Counted from the stretch's first letter, positions 7,893 through 16,920 are shown. The stretch: DNA of 64,000 nt from Pseudomonadota bacterium (GCA_018819925.1 JAHJPG010000078.1:1-64000), one strand, 5' to 3'. Notes: generated by a model not told the origin, from the sequence alone. Numbers and translations: made by a program.

Positions 7893-9140
7893 CTAGAAGG
7901 CTATGGCCAACTGACTGGTGACGGTGTCGCTGGTGTCGCCGGTGGCGTAAGCGCCGCGCAGGTATTCTAGGCTCAACACCGTGTTCGGCAACATTTCCCA
8001 TGCGGCCACCGCGCCCCAGCGGGTCTCGGGGAACTCCTCGAACACATCGCCGGCCTTGCCGTACTTGGCGGCAAAGGTCCACTTGTCCCAGGGCATGACC
8101 GCCAGTTCCAGGTTGAAGGCCCAGGGCTTGGCCTTATGGGCGCCGGCGTAGGCAAGCTCACCTTCCTTGAACTCGTCCAGGGCGGTGATGTATTCCGCCT
8201 GCAAGGCCAGCATCTTCCAACTGGCCGAAGCCATAAGCGACAGGCCGCCCACCAACTCGCTGAGTTGATCGTCCGGGACCTGCTCGCGCAGGAAGCCGGA
8301 AGAGGCGATGTTGTTGATGTAGGCAACGCCGGCGGCGATGTTGCCGTCGGGTATCAAGCCCTCTGGGGTGCTGAACTGGGCCCGGCCGTAAAAGGTGTTG
8401 ATCATGCTTTCCGGGTCGTCGTTGCCCTGGTGCACCTGGGAATTGAAGGCGCCCACCCCAACGTTTACCCAACCGGCGGAGTAGCCGATCTCCACCGCCG
8501 ACTCTTGGGTTTCGAACAGTTCCTTGGTGATGGGGTCTGAGATGAAGTTGCTCTCGAACAGGCCCACCGCCGGATAGATGCGGCCACCCAACAGATACCA
8601 GGGCATGTACTCGGTCTGTCCCAGCAGGATGAAGGCCTCGTCGATGTCCACCGGCTCGGTCTTGCCCTCTTCCCACAGAAAGTGCAGCACGCCGGTGACG
8701 TACTTGTTGATGGCCGCTTCCACGAACAATTCGGCGGTGGACAAGGTGATATCCGAACTTTCCACGCCGGGCCGGCCCTCGCGGGTGCGCCTGTCCCAGT
8801 TGGCCTCCAACTCCACCGCACCGTAGAGCTTCAGGCGCTTGCCCGCCTCGGAGAAAAGACCCTTGGGCAATTCATCCCTGGTACGCGACAGTTCCTGGGA
8901 CACCTTCAACGAGCGTCCGCTGGTGGCGCGGGCCTCCATGGCCGCTTCTTGCGCCTTGGTGGCGTCGACCTGGGCCTTTTCCAGCCTCTGCTCCAACTCG
9001 GTCACCCGGGTCTTGAGGGCCCGCAACTCATTGAGCAGGGCCTCGCTTGCGTCGCTGGCGCTGAAAGCCAGCGTTGGCACCGCCAGAAACAGTCCAAAAA
9101 AAAGCAGAAGAATCATGGGTGGCAAAGCGTTCACTTTCAC
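7893..9140 (-). CDS. LbtU-like outer-membrane porin with N-terminal coiled coil
   Basis: This 415-aa outer-membrane protein has a signal peptide (LLLFFGLFLAVPTLAFSA). A heptad-rich segment at about residues 30-75 (LLNELRALKTRVTELEQRLEKAQ) looks like a periplasmic coiled coil, and the remainder is a beta-barrel starting at KLYGAVELEANWD. The arrangement resembles the LbtU siderophore-porin family known from Legionella. The barrel ends in VTSQLAIAF with terminal Phe. The start is GTG 9140 with AAGGAG four bases upstream; a second GTG at 9134 is possible. It is monocistronic with its own terminator. A role in siderophore uptake is a family-level inference; a general porin is the alternative. Confidence 0.75.
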   Translation of the reverse strand: MKVNALPPMILLLFFGLFLAVPTLAFSASDASEALLNELRALKTRVTELEQRLEKAQVDATKAQEAAMEARATSGRSLKVSQELSRTRDELPKGLFSEAGKRLKLYGAVELEANWDRRTREGRPGVESSDITLSTAELFVEAAINKYVTGVLHFLWEEGKTEPVDIDEAFILLGQTEYMPWYLLGGRIYPAVGLFESNFISDPITKELFETQESAVEIGYSAGWVNVGVGAFNSQVHQGNDDPESMINTFYGRAQFSTPEGLIPDGNIAAGVAYINNIASSGFLREQVPDDQLSELVGGLSLMASASWKMLALQAEYITALDEFKEGELAYAGAHKAKPWAFNLELAVMPWDKWTFAAKYGKAGDVFEEFPETRWGAVAAWEMLPNTVLSLEYLRGAYATGDTSDTVTSQLAIAF

Positions 9141-9686
9141 TTGTCTCCTTCGTGGTTATCAATTGGCCCCCGGCAACCCCTGGGCCGGGACGTTTGCTTC
9201 CGCAGTAGTGGCAACCGCAAGCAGCGCAGTCGCCACCGCAAGCGCAGAGTTTGCCTTGCTATTCGGCACCAGTGAGCGCGATCACGCCTGCGGGCCTCTT
9301 CGCGGGGACAAACCCCTCCTGTCCGGATATTGCTTCCGGCCTAATAACTCTTTTTATTTAGCTAGTTATCCCTTAAGGCCGCCTGACAGTCATGCCAATG
9401 CTCGCAGCCCTCGCCCTGGCTGGCCCGGAGGTTGTCACAGGCTTTGGCTGAGGGATTGCTGCCTCTCGAGTTGAAGGGCGACCGGCAGCCTACGTTAGAC
9501 AATACCTATTTTGTTTGGCCATCCTAACTTTTTGGTTAAAAAAATCCACCTTGCCCGGGATTGTAAATCCATTTGTCTGGTGGATATATTTACTTTGTTT
9601 GTTAGCATTAATTTAATTTGCTGTCAATAATTATTATGCGGCGCCTATGTCGACAAATGGAGCTGGGGGCCGGGCCAAGTTTAAAC
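9141..9686. other. Long AT-rich upstream region with a nested stem-loop
   Basis: About 545 bp has no supportable gene. The part from about 9485 to 9650 is much richer in A+T than its surroundings. It includes a nested hairpin (ATCCACC 9544-9550 with GGTGGAT 9579-9585, inner GGATT/AATCC) and an AT palindrome AATAATTATT (9626-9635). It should hold the promoter of the minus-strand porin gene. Fur-type control is plausible for a siderophore porin, but I see no convincing Fur box. Confidence 0.5.
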
Positions 9687-9717
9687 AAAAGGGACGCCCC
9701 GGGCGGGCGTCCCTTTT
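9687..9717. terminator. Bidirectional rho-independent terminator
   Basis: AAAAGGGACGCCC (9687-9699) and GGGCGTCCCTTTT (9705-9717) form a perfect 13-bp stem with a 5-nt loop and A/T tails on both sides. It follows the minus-strand gene ending at 9751. Confidence 0.85.
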
Positions 9718-9750
9718 GGGTTGCACAAGCTGCCTAAGTTTTGCGCCGGC

Positions 9751-10140
9751 TCAGTCTTTCATCTCTATGGTCAAGGGGATGGCATGCACCTCGTTGCTGA
9801 TTACCCTGGTACGGCCCAGGCTCCAGGAAGTCTGGGCCGGGTCGGCCCCGGCCATTTCGCATACCCACTTCACCACCCCCTTGAGGTTTAGCACCGGGTG
9901 GCGCCCTAGAACCTGGGGCAAACCATAAGTGAGGTTGCAGGCCAGGCACTTCCCGGGCCGCTGATGCAGCAGAAGCTCCAGTTCTATGCGCCCAGGTTTC
10001 TCGCTGCGGCATACCAGCTGGAAATCATAGGCCCCCTCTGCCGCGTCGCCGTAGAGCGCCTCGAAAAAATCATCCGCCCTGCCCGGAGGCAGCAATTGGG
10101 TCAGAGTCTGTTCGTCAAAAATATTGCTGTTGCTGGCCAT
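9751..10140 (-). CDS. Conserved deltaproteobacterial protein of unknown function (CLACNLTYGL family)
   Basis: This 129-aa soluble protein carries FFEALYGDAAEGAYDFQL and LLHQRPGKCLACNLTYGLPQV. I recognise these as hallmarks of a small family in sulfate-reducing deltaproteobacteria, which databases often mislabel as a pancreas/duodenum homeobox protein. The CLAC pair could bind metal or form a disulfide. There is no homeobox and no signal peptide. I prefer ATG 10140 over the GTG at 10149; an AGGTG lies upstream. It is a single gene ending at the 9687-9717 terminator. The function is unknown. Confidence 0.75.
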   Translation of the reverse strand: MASNSNIFDEQTLTQLLPPGRADDFFEALYGDAAEGAYDFQLVCRSEKPGRIELELLLHQRPGKCLACNLTYGLPQVLGRHPVLNLKGVVKWVCEMAGADPAQTSWSLGRTRVISNEVHAIPLTIEMKD

Positions 10141-10330
10141 GCTCCGCACCTGCCGCGTCCTTTGGGAGTTTCTCGGGGCGCATCAACGTTATCGGTTGGA
10201 GAGAAATTCTAATACAATCCGTGAACGGCATCCAGCATTACCCGCAAGCCTATAAATATTTCCTTGCCCGTGTCCCGCATTGCGTGTATATACATTTATT
10301 ATACGGTGGATTACTCGCACAGGGCTGTCT

Positions 10331-10825
10331 ATGACCTCCCAGGGCAAACCCAAATCAGGTGACGCTCATGTAGAGCTACCGATCATCCTAGATCGTGAGC
10401 ACTGCATGACCATGGCCCGCACCTGCGCGGCCTATAACCTTCGCCGGGCTTCCCGTTTGGTCACCCAGGCCTTTGACCAAGCCCTCAGCCCCACCGGCCT
10501 CAAGGTCACCCAGTTCAGCCTGTTGGTTTCCTTCCTCTTATCTCCAGGCAGCAACATGGTCCAACTGGCCCATTGGCTGGGCATGGACCGCACCACCCTT
10601 AGCCGCAACCTCAAGGTGCTGGAGAAAAGGGGCCTGGTGGAAATGGTGCCGGGCGAAGACCGGCGCGAGCAACAGGTGCGCATCACCCCTGCGGGCAGGA
10701 AGTTGTTTGAGCAGGCCTGCCCCTTGTGGTTCCGGGCCCAGGAACGGGTGGTGGGCGGCATTGGCCATGAAAAATGGGCCGCATTGGCCAAGGAACTCCG
10801 GTCCCTGGTGGCCGGGTTGAAATAA
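10331..10825 (+). CDS. MarR-family transcriptional regulator
   Basis: This winged-helix regulator is about 164 aa from ATG 10331. The core reads KVTQFSLLVSFLLSPGSNMVQLAHWLGMDRTTLSRNLKVLEKRGLVEMVPGEDRREQQVRITPAG, with the recognition helix at DRTTLSRNLKVLE and the wing DRREQQVRIT. The track start at 10280 is a TTG that adds an unlikely leader. ATG 10406 is another possible start, because the RBS at 10331 is weak. It precedes, on the same strand, a YbhGFSR-like efflux operon. MarR proteins usually repress neighbouring efflux genes and respond to small lipophilic compounds, so local control is likely. Confidence 0.9.
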   Translation: MTSQGKPKSGDAHVELPIILDREHCMTMARTCAAYNLRRASRLVTQAFDQALSPTGLKVTQFSLLVSFLLSPGSNMVQLAHWLGMDRTTLSRNLKVLEKRGLVEMVPGEDRREQQVRITPAGRKLFEQACPLWFRAQERVVGGIGHEKWAALAKELRSLVAGLK

Positions 10826-10843
10826 ATTTTTTTCAGGAGAAAG

Positions 10844-11080
10844 GTGCATATACACGCTATGTGGCCAGCAGTATGCAGAAAGAACAAGGAGCGCCCCCGG
10901 CGATGGGGCAAGCTGATCTTGGGTCCCTGGTTCACCACCCCCGACCGTGACCAGTCGGTGGACGGCATCCTGGAGCGCTATCAGGGGGCTGAGTTACACG
11001 AACGCCTCAACCTGTGGATGCAGCACCGGGACCTGCGGCCGGTACTGAGCCGCCTGGAGAAAACCATGCGCGACTACTGA
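10844..11080 (+). CDS. Small hypothetical protein between regulator and efflux genes
   Basis: This 78-aa basic, Trp- and Arg-rich protein starts at GTG 10844 with aggag four bases upstream, only 18 nt after the marR-like stop. It shows no signal peptide or known motif. The C-terminal half (ERLNLWMQHRDLRPVLSRLEKTMRDY) looks helical. ATG 10859 is an alternative start. The good RBS and tight spacing argue for a real gene, but I do not recognise the family. Confidence 0.5.
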   Translation: MHIHAMWPAVCRKNKERPRRWGKLILGPWFTTPDRDQSVDGILERYQGAELHERLNLWMQHRDLRPVLSRLEKTMRDY

Positions 11081-11179
11081 AAACCACGCCTCCGCCGACG
11101 CAAAGATCTTGTCCGGATTTTATTTGGGCGAACTCTGGAGTATAAATGAAGGCGTGTACTGCGGCGGTTAGGAGGCCCA

Positions 11180-12223
11180 ATGCCCAAGTTGATCAAGGTC
11201 CTACTGGTTCTGGCGTTATTGGCGGGAGCGGCGGCTGGCGCGTATTATTATTTTTATTACGAACAAGAGCGCAAACCCAGCGACCGGCTCACCCTCTACG
11301 GAAACGTGGACATCCGCCAAGTGCATCTGGCCTTCCATGCCAACGGGCGCATAGAGCGCGTCATGGTGGAAGAAGGCGACGCGGTGAAAAAGGACCAACT
11401 GGTGGCCGAGTTGGACCCGGTGCGCTACCAGGCCAATCTGGCCCGCGCCAAAGCTGAAGTGGCCTCCCAGGAGCAGGTGCTGGCCCGCCTGCTGGCCGGC
11501 AGCCGGCCCCAGGAAATAGCCGAGGCCCGGGCCCGCCTGGCCTCCGCCCAGGCAACCCTGCGCGATCAGTCCAACCTGTTCCGGCGCAACAACGACCTCT
11601 ACCAACGCCGGGCCATATCCGCCCAGACCATGGACACCATAAGGGCCCGCTACGAATCGTCCAAGGAGGCGGTGAACCAAGCCCGCCAAAGCCTGGACTT
11701 GGCCATCGAGGGCCCCCGCAAGGAAGACATCGCCGCTGCCAGGGCTCAACTGGAGGCCCTCAAGGCGGCCCAGGCCCTGACCCAGCGCGAGTTGGCCGAC
11801 ACCAAGCTCTACGCCCCGGATAGAGGCGTGATCCAACAGCGCATCCTGCAACCCGGCGACATGGCCTCGCCCTCGGTTCCGGCCTTCACCGTGGCCCTTA
11901 ACAACCCGGTGTGGGTGCGGGCCTATCTGCCCGAGACCGAGTTGGGCAAGGTGGCCTCGGGCATGAGCGCCTCGGTGGCCACCGACAGCTTCCCCGGCAA
12001 GTCCTATAAGGGATGGGTGGGTTACATCTCCCCCACCGCCGAGTTCACTCCCAAGACGGTGGAGACCTCTGATCTGCGGACCAAACTGGTCTACCGGGTC
12101 AGGGTCTACGTGTGCAACCCGGAAAACGAACTGCGCCTGGGCATGCCGGTCACGGTGAGCATCCCCCTTAAGCAAAAGGCCGAGGCCCGGCGCGGGCAAA
12201 GCGACCCCTGCTCCGGTTCCTGA
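11180..12223 (+). CDS. HlyD/YbhG-type membrane fusion protein
   Basis: This is the periplasmic adaptor of an ABC-2 export system, 347 aa. An N-terminal membrane anchor (VLLVLALLAGAAAGAYYYFYY) is followed by the barrel-sandwich strand GNVDIRQVHLAFHANGRIERVMVEEGDAVKKDQLVAELD. A long alpha-helical hairpin spans about residues 85-200 (heptad-like AEARARLASAQATLRDQ), then the second lipoyl half and beta-barrel (YAPDRGVIQQRILQPGDMASP). The RBS aggaggccca supports ATG 11180. It precedes the fused ATPase by 6 nt. The arrangement matches E. coli YbhG, which works with YbhFSR in drug or cation efflux. Confidence 0.9.
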   Translation: MPKLIKVLLVLALLAGAAAGAYYYFYYEQERKPSDRLTLYGNVDIRQVHLAFHANGRIERVMVEEGDAVKKDQLVAELDPVRYQANLARAKAEVASQEQVLARLLAGSRPQEIAEARARLASAQATLRDQSNLFRRNNDLYQRRAISAQTMDTIRARYESSKEAVNQARQSLDLAIEGPRKEDIAAARAQLEALKAAQALTQRELADTKLYAPDRGVIQQRILQPGDMASPSVPAFTVALNNPVWVRAYLPETELGKVASGMSASVATDSFPGKSYKGWVGYISPTAEFTPKTVETSDLRTKLVYRVRVYVCNPENELRLGMPVTVSIPLKQKAEARRGQSDPCSGS

Positions 12224-12229
12224 GCAAGC

Positions 12230-14005
12230 ATGGCGTACAAGGCAACCAGCCAAGCCCCGGCCCTGATGTTCAGCGAGGTGCGCAAGGGCTTCAGCGGAGG
12301 GGGCCGCAAGGTAACCGCCCTGGACGGAGTTTCGGCTTCGGTCAAGCGGGGGGTGGTCACCGGGCTCATCGGACCCGACGCGGCGGGCAAGACCACCCTC
12401 ATGCGCTTGGTGGCCGGGTTGCTCCTGCCCGACGAGGGGGAGATAACCGCCCTGGGCCTTAACGTGCGCCGCCAGCCCCTGGAGGTGCAGTCGTCCCTGG
12501 GCTACATGCCCCAACGCTTCGGCCTATATGAAGACCTCACCGTGCAGGAGAACCTGGACCTTTACGCTGACCTGCAAGACCTGGCACCCAGGGACCGCCC
12601 GGAGCGCTATGAGCAGTTGATGCACCTAACCGGCCTGGCCCCCTTCACCGGCCGCCTGGCCGGGGCCCTGTCCGGAGGCATGAAACAGAAGCTGGGCCTG
12701 GCTTGCTCCCTGGTGCGCCCCAAGGAGCTGCTGCTCCTGGACGAACCCACCGTGGGGGTGGACCCCCTTTCGCGGCGCGAACTGTGGGAGATCGTCTACA
12801 ACCTGGTGGAGGAGCAGGGGGTCACGGTGCTTTTGTCCACCGCCTACCTGGATGAAGCCGAACGCTGCCAGGAGGTGATCCTCATGCACCAGGGCAAGGT
12901 GCTGGATCAGGGCAAGCCCCAAAAGTTTACCGACACCATGGCCGGACGCAGCTTTTTGGTCACCTCTCCCAAGATGAACAAGCGCCACCTCCAGCGGATG
13001 CTGGGCGAGGCCCCGCCGGTGCTGGACGCCCTCATCTTGGGCGGCGGGGTGCGCGTGGTAACCAAACAGGCCCAGGAGCCCACCGCCGCCGACCTGGGCG
13101 GCGAGGGCGGGGACCTGAGCATCAAGGCGGTGCCGCCACGCTTTGAAGACAGCTTCGTGGCCATGCTCAGGGAGCAGGGCCAGGAGGCGGCCCCCCCCTT
13201 ACAGCCCAGCGGGCGCCAGTGCTCCGAAGCCTGGGAGGGGCCGGTGATCGAGGTCAAGGACCTCAAGCGGCGCTTTGGCGATTTCATGGCGGTGGACGGA
13301 ATCAGCTTCGTGGTGGAGCACGGCGAGGTGCTGGGCCTTTTGGGGGCTAACGGCGCGGGCAAGTCCACCACCTTCCGCATGCTCTGCGGCCTGCTTCCCC
13401 CCAGCGAGGGCCAGCTTCAGGTGGCCGGTCACAATCTGCGCAAGGCCGCAGCCCAGGCCCGCCAGCGCATCGGCTACATGGCCCAGCGCTTCAGCCTCTA
13501 CGCAAACCTGTCGGTCAGGGAGAACCTGCGCTTTTTCGCCAGCGTCTACGGCCTGGGGGGCCAGCGCCGCCGGGAGCGGGTGGACTGGGCCCTCGAGGAA
13601 TTCGAGTTAGCCGATCTGGCCGGGGCCACCAGCGGGGAGTTGCCCTTGGGCTATAAGCAGCGCCTGGCCCTGGCCACCGCCCTTATGCACGAACCGGAGA
13701 TAATTTTTTTGGACGAGCCCACCTCCGGGGTGGACCCCTTGGCCCGGCGTGAATTCTGGCGGCGCATCAACGCCCTGGCCGAAGAAAAAGTCACCGTGCT
13801 GGTGACCACCCACTTCATGGAAGAGGCCGAGTACTGCGACCGGGTGGTTATCATGGACCGGGGCAAGGTCTTGGCCGAGGGCACTCCCGAGGAGATCAAG
13901 CTGGCCCAAAAGACCGGGGAAAACCCCTCCCCCACCCTGGAGGAGGCCTTCATCTCGCTCATTGAGAAAAACCAGCCCAACCTTCAAAAGGAGCAAGCGG
14001 CATGA
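12230..14005 (+). CDS. YbhF-like ABC transporter with two fused ATPase domains
   Basis: This 591-aa protein has two nucleotide-binding domains. Domain 1 has Walker A GPDAAGKTTL, signature LSGGMKQKLGLA and Walker B LLLLDEPTVGVDP. Domain 2 (from about residue 340) has GANGAGKSTTF, a divergent signature LPLGYKQRLALA and IIFLDEPTSGVDP. The DAAGKTT and LPLGYKQ variants are the ones seen in E. coli YbhF, so the match is specific. It energises the two ABC-2 permeases that follow. Its stop overlaps the next start by four bases (ATGA). The RBS is weak, so coupling from the HlyD gene is likely. Confidence 0.92.
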   Translation: MAYKATSQAPALMFSEVRKGFSGGGRKVTALDGVSASVKRGVVTGLIGPDAAGKTTLMRLVAGLLLPDEGEITALGLNVRRQPLEVQSSLGYMPQRFGLYEDLTVQENLDLYADLQDLAPRDRPERYEQLMHLTGLAPFTGRLAGALSGGMKQKLGLACSLVRPKELLLLDEPTVGVDPLSRRELWEIVYNLVEEQGVTVLLSTAYLDEAERCQEVILMHQGKVLDQGKPQKFTDTMAGRSFLVTSPKMNKRHLQRMLGEAPPVLDALILGGGVRVVTKQAQEPTAADLGGEGGDLSIKAVPPRFEDSFVAMLREQGQEAAPPLQPSGRQCSEAWEGPVIEVKDLKRRFGDFMAVDGISFVVEHGEVLGLLGANGAGKSTTFRMLCGLLPPSEGQLQVAGHNLRKAAAQARQRIGYMAQRFSLYANLSVRENLRFFASVYGLGGQRRRERVDWALEEFELADLAGATSGELPLGYKQRLALATALMHEPEIIFLDEPTSGVDPLARREFWRRINALAEEKVTVLVTTHFMEEAEYCDRVVIMDRGKVLAEGTPEEIKLAQKTGENPSPTLEEAFISLIEKNQPNLQKEQAA

Positions 14006-15132
14006 GCCGGGGCATGCCCGGTTGGAGGCGGCTCAGGGGCCTGATCCGCAAGGAAGCCTTGCAAATCATGCGCGACCCCTCCAGCATCGCCATCGCCTTC
14101 GTGCTGCCCGCCATCCTGCTGTTCATCTTCGGATACGGCGTGTCCCTGGACGCCAAAAATGTGCCCATCGCCCTGGTGGTGGAAGAGCCCAGCCCGGCCA
14201 CGGCCAGCCTCACCGGCGACTTCCAAAATTCCCACTGGTTCAAGCCCAGACATTTCAGCGACATCCCCTCGGCCCAGGAGGCCCTGCGCCAGCGTGAGGT
14301 AATGGGCATTCTCTGGCTCAGGAGCAACTTCACCCGGGAATTGTTCAGCGGGGGCCCCGCGCCCATCGGTCTTTTTCTGAACGGCGTGGACGGCAACACC
14401 GCCCGCATCGTGGCCGGCTACGTTCAGGGGGTGTGGGGCAAATGGCTGGCGCGCTACGCCCAGGACCAGGGCCGAGAACTCGGTCTGCCGGTGGACATAC
14501 AGCAGCGCATCTGGTTCAACCCCGAGGTGCGCAGCACCAACTTTTTGGTGCCCGGGCTCATCGCGGTGGTCATGACCCTCATCGGCGCCCTTTTGACCGC
14601 CATGGTGGTCGCCCGGGAATGGGAGCGCGGCACCATGGAGGCCCTGCTGGTCACCCCGGTGCGCGTAAGGGAAATACTCCTGGGCAAGCTCATACCCTAT
14701 TTCGTGCTGGGCATGGGTGGCCAGATTCTCTCGGTGGCCATGGCGGTGTGGCTGTTCGAGGTGCCGCTGAGAGGCAGCCTGTGGGTGCTCATGGGAGTCT
14801 CCGCCCTGTTTCTGGTGGCCGCCCTGGGCATGGGCCTGCTCATCTCCACCGTGGCTCACAACCAATTCGTGGCCGGCCAGTTGGCCATTTTCACCACCTT
14901 TTTGCCCGCCTTCATTCTCTCGGGCTTTATCTTCGACATAGGCAGCATGCCCGGCTGGGTGCAGGCCATCACCCACATTATCGCGGCGCGGTATTTCGTG
15001 GAGGTGCTGCAAAGCGTGTTTTTAGCGGGCGACGTATGGCCGGTGATCTGGGTGAACTCCGTGGCCCTGGTCATAATGGCCGCCTTGTTCATGGGCCTGG
15101 TGCGGCTGCGCAGCCGCAAGCGGCTGGAATAA
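14002..15132 (+). CDS. ABC-2 type permease (YbhS-like)
   Basis: This inner-membrane subunit is 376 aa. One N-terminal helix (SIAIAFVLPAILLFIFGYGVSLD) is followed by a large periplasmic domain (about residues 45-180) and five C-terminal helices starting at FLVPGLIAVVMTLIGALLTAMVVAREWERGTMEALLVTPV. That last motif is the conserved E-helix/coupling element of ABC-2 exporters. The ATGA overlap with the ATPase and a 10-nt gap to the next permease show one operon. It pairs with the following permease as a heterodimer. Confidence 0.9.
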   Translation: MSRGMPGWRRLRGLIRKEALQIMRDPSSIAIAFVLPAILLFIFGYGVSLDAKNVPIALVVEEPSPATASLTGDFQNSHWFKPRHFSDIPSAQEALRQREVMGILWLRSNFTRELFSGGPAPIGLFLNGVDGNTARIVAGYVQGVWGKWLARYAQDQGRELGLPVDIQQRIWFNPEVRSTNFLVPGLIAVVMTLIGALLTAMVVAREWERGTMEALLVTPVRVREILLGKLIPYFVLGMGGQILSVAMAVWLFEVPLRGSLWVLMGVSALFLVAALGMGLLISTVAHNQFVAGQLAIFTTFLPAFILSGFIFDIGSMPGWVQAITHIIAARYFVEVLQSVFLAGDVWPVIWVNSVALVIMAALFMGLVRLRSRKRLE

Positions 15133-15142
15133 GGGGGGCGCG

Positions 15143-16252
15143 GTGTTCAGGCGGATTTGGGCATTGGTGGTCAAGGAGCTTCTGGCCCTTTTAAAGGACC
15201 GGACCAGCCGAATGACTTTGATCGTCCCCCCCTTGTTCCAGTTGCTCATATTCAGCTACGCGGCCACCTTTGACCTGAACCAGGTGAACTACGCGGTCTA
15301 CAACCAAGACCCGGGTATAGCCTCTCGGGAGTTGCTGGGCTACTTCAAGGGTTCGCCTGCCTTCAAGCTGGCAGCCACCTTGGAGCACCTGGGGCAGATG
15401 GCCCCGGCCATCGACGGGCAAAAGGTCCTGATGGTGCTGCACATCCCCCAAGACTTCACCCGCAACATGCTGCAAGGCCGGTCCGGGCAATTGCAGGTGA
15501 TTATCGACGGACGCAACTCAAACACCGCGTTGGTGCTTTTGGGGTATGTGAACAGCATCGTGACCAGCTTCAGCGCCAACTGGGCCGCAGAGCACGGTTG
15601 GCCCCTCCCGCCGGCGGAGCTGAAGGTGCGCACCTGGTTCAATCCCAACCTGGAGAGCCGCTGGTTCATCGTGCCAGGCATCGTGGGTCTTCTCACCCTG
15701 ATGGTGGCCCTGGTGGTCACCGCCCTGTCCGTGGCCCGGGAACGCGAGGCGGGCACCTTTGACCAACTGCTGGTCACCCCCCTGCACCCGGCGGAAATTC
15801 TGCTGGGCAAGGCCCTGCCAGGCCTAATCATCGGCATGGCCGAAGGCAGCCTCATCGTCCTTGTAGCCGTAAAGGTGTTTGGAGTGCCTCTGCTGGGGAG
15901 CCTGGGCGCGCTCTATTTGGGCATGGGCCTGTTCATATTGTCGGCGGTGGGCCTGGGCTTGATGATCTCCTCCATGGCCGTGACCCAGCAGCAGGCGCTC
16001 TTGGGGGCATTCCTGTTCCTGGTGCCGGCGGTGATACTATCGGGATTCGCCACCCCCATCGCCAACATGCCCGACCTGGTCCAGCACATGACCCTGCTCA
16101 ACCCCCTGCGTTACTTTTTGATCATCGTGCGCTCGGTATTTTTGGAAGGGGCGGAGATATCCCTGCTGTTGCCCCTGTACTGGCCCATGGCCGTGATCGG
16201 GGTGGTCACCCTGGCCATCGCCGGGTGGCTCTTCCGCAACCGCCTCAACTAA
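15143..16252 (+). CDS. ABC-2 type permease (YbhR-like)
   Basis: This is the second permease half, 369 aa, from GTG 15143. The topology is the same: a helix near residue 25 (MTLIVPPLFQLLIFSYAATFD), a periplasmic domain, and five helices from IVPGIVGLLTLMVALVVTALSVAREREAGTFDQLLVTPL. The family tail (LQHMTLLNPLRYFLIIVRSVFLEG) is present. Its stop codon overlaps the convergent phosphatase stop by three to four bases, ending the efflux operon. The substrate is unknown; homologues export drugs and cations. Confidence 0.9.
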   Translation: MFRRIWALVVKELLALLKDRTSRMTLIVPPLFQLLIFSYAATFDLNQVNYAVYNQDPGIASRELLGYFKGSPAFKLAATLEHLGQMAPAIDGQKVLMVLHIPQDFTRNMLQGRSGQLQVIIDGRNSNTALVLLGYVNSIVTSFSANWAAEHGWPLPPAELKVRTWFNPNLESRWFIVPGIVGLLTLMVALVVTALSVAREREAGTFDQLLVTPLHPAEILLGKALPGLIIGMAEGSLIVLVAVKVFGVPLLGSLGALYLGMGLFILSAVGLGLMISSMAVTQQQALLGAFLFLVPAVILSGFATPIANMPDLVQHMTLLNPLRYFLIIVRSVFLEGAEISLLLPLYWPMAVIGVVTLAIAGWLFRNRLN

Positions 16253-16920
16253 ATTCGCGCGGTTTCCCCGGCGATCAAGCCGGCCAGCTCCGAGGGATGG
16301 GCCAGCAGTCGCCGGGCCCCTGCCTGCTTCAGTTCCTCCTCGCCGCGAAATCCCCAGAGCACCCCCGCAGCGAACATGCCCGCCGCGTTGGCGGTTTTCA
16401 TGTCCACCGGGGTGTCCCCCAAAAAGATGCATTGCCCCGGCTCCAGGCCCAAATCCCCGGCCAGTTGCAGCACCGACTGGGGATGGGGCTTGTTGGGCAC
16501 CCCCGTCTTGGCCCCCACCACGGCGGCGAAAGGCACCTGGGGGAAGAAGTGGCCGACCATCTCTCGGGTGAAGCGGTCCACCTTGTTGGAAAGCACCGCC
16601 AGGGTAAGACCGACCTCCTGGGCCTGGGCCAGCATTTGGTTTATTCCCGGGTAGGGCTTGGTATGCACGCTCCAGCGGCCGGCATAGACCTCGCGCATGC
16701 GCCGGGCCATCTCCGCCACCGTCTCCGGGGAGCGCAGGCTGGGCGGCAGCGAGCGTTCGGCCAGCATCTCCACGCCGTCGCCCACGAAATAACGGTAGGC
16801 CGAAAGCGGGTGCAGGGGCAGGCCGTCGGCGGCCAGCACCGTGTTCATGCTCTCGCCCAGGTCGGCCAGGCTGTCCAAAAGAGTGCCGTCCAGGTCGCAA
16901 ATCAATCCGTTGTAGGTCAA
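16249..16920 (-). CDS. HAD-superfamily phosphatase, phosphoglycolate phosphatase-like
   Basis: This cytosolic HAD hydrolase has the nucleophile motif CDLDGTLLDS at its N-terminus, a cap domain (residues about 15-85), motif II VLSNK, and motif III/IV CIFLGDTPVDMKTANAAGM. That pattern fits the Gph/PPase group. The track ORF begins at 17028, but the extra residues do not resemble the family. I prefer TTG 16920 (223 aa), which has AGGTG just upstream. The gene is convergent with the efflux operon and is followed by nothing on its strand. Substrate specificity cannot be told from sequence alone. Confidence 0.82.
   Translation of the reverse strand: MTYNGLICDLDGTLLDSLADLGESMNTVLAADGLPLHPLSAYRYFVGDGVEMLAERSLPPSLRSPETVAEMARRMREVYAGRWSVHTKPYPGINQMLAQAQEVGLTLAVLSNKVDRFTREMVGHFFPQVPFAAVVGAKTGVPNKPHPQSVLQLAGDLGLEPGQCIFLGDTPVDMKTANAAGMFAAGVLWGFRGEEELKQAGARRLLAHPSELAGLIAGETARI

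Noticed and set aside
9626-9635. Fur box upstream of the LbtU-like porin
   Set aside because: AATAATTATT is only a short AT palindrome and does not match the 19-bp Fur consensus well; it is also nearly 500 bp from the start codon.
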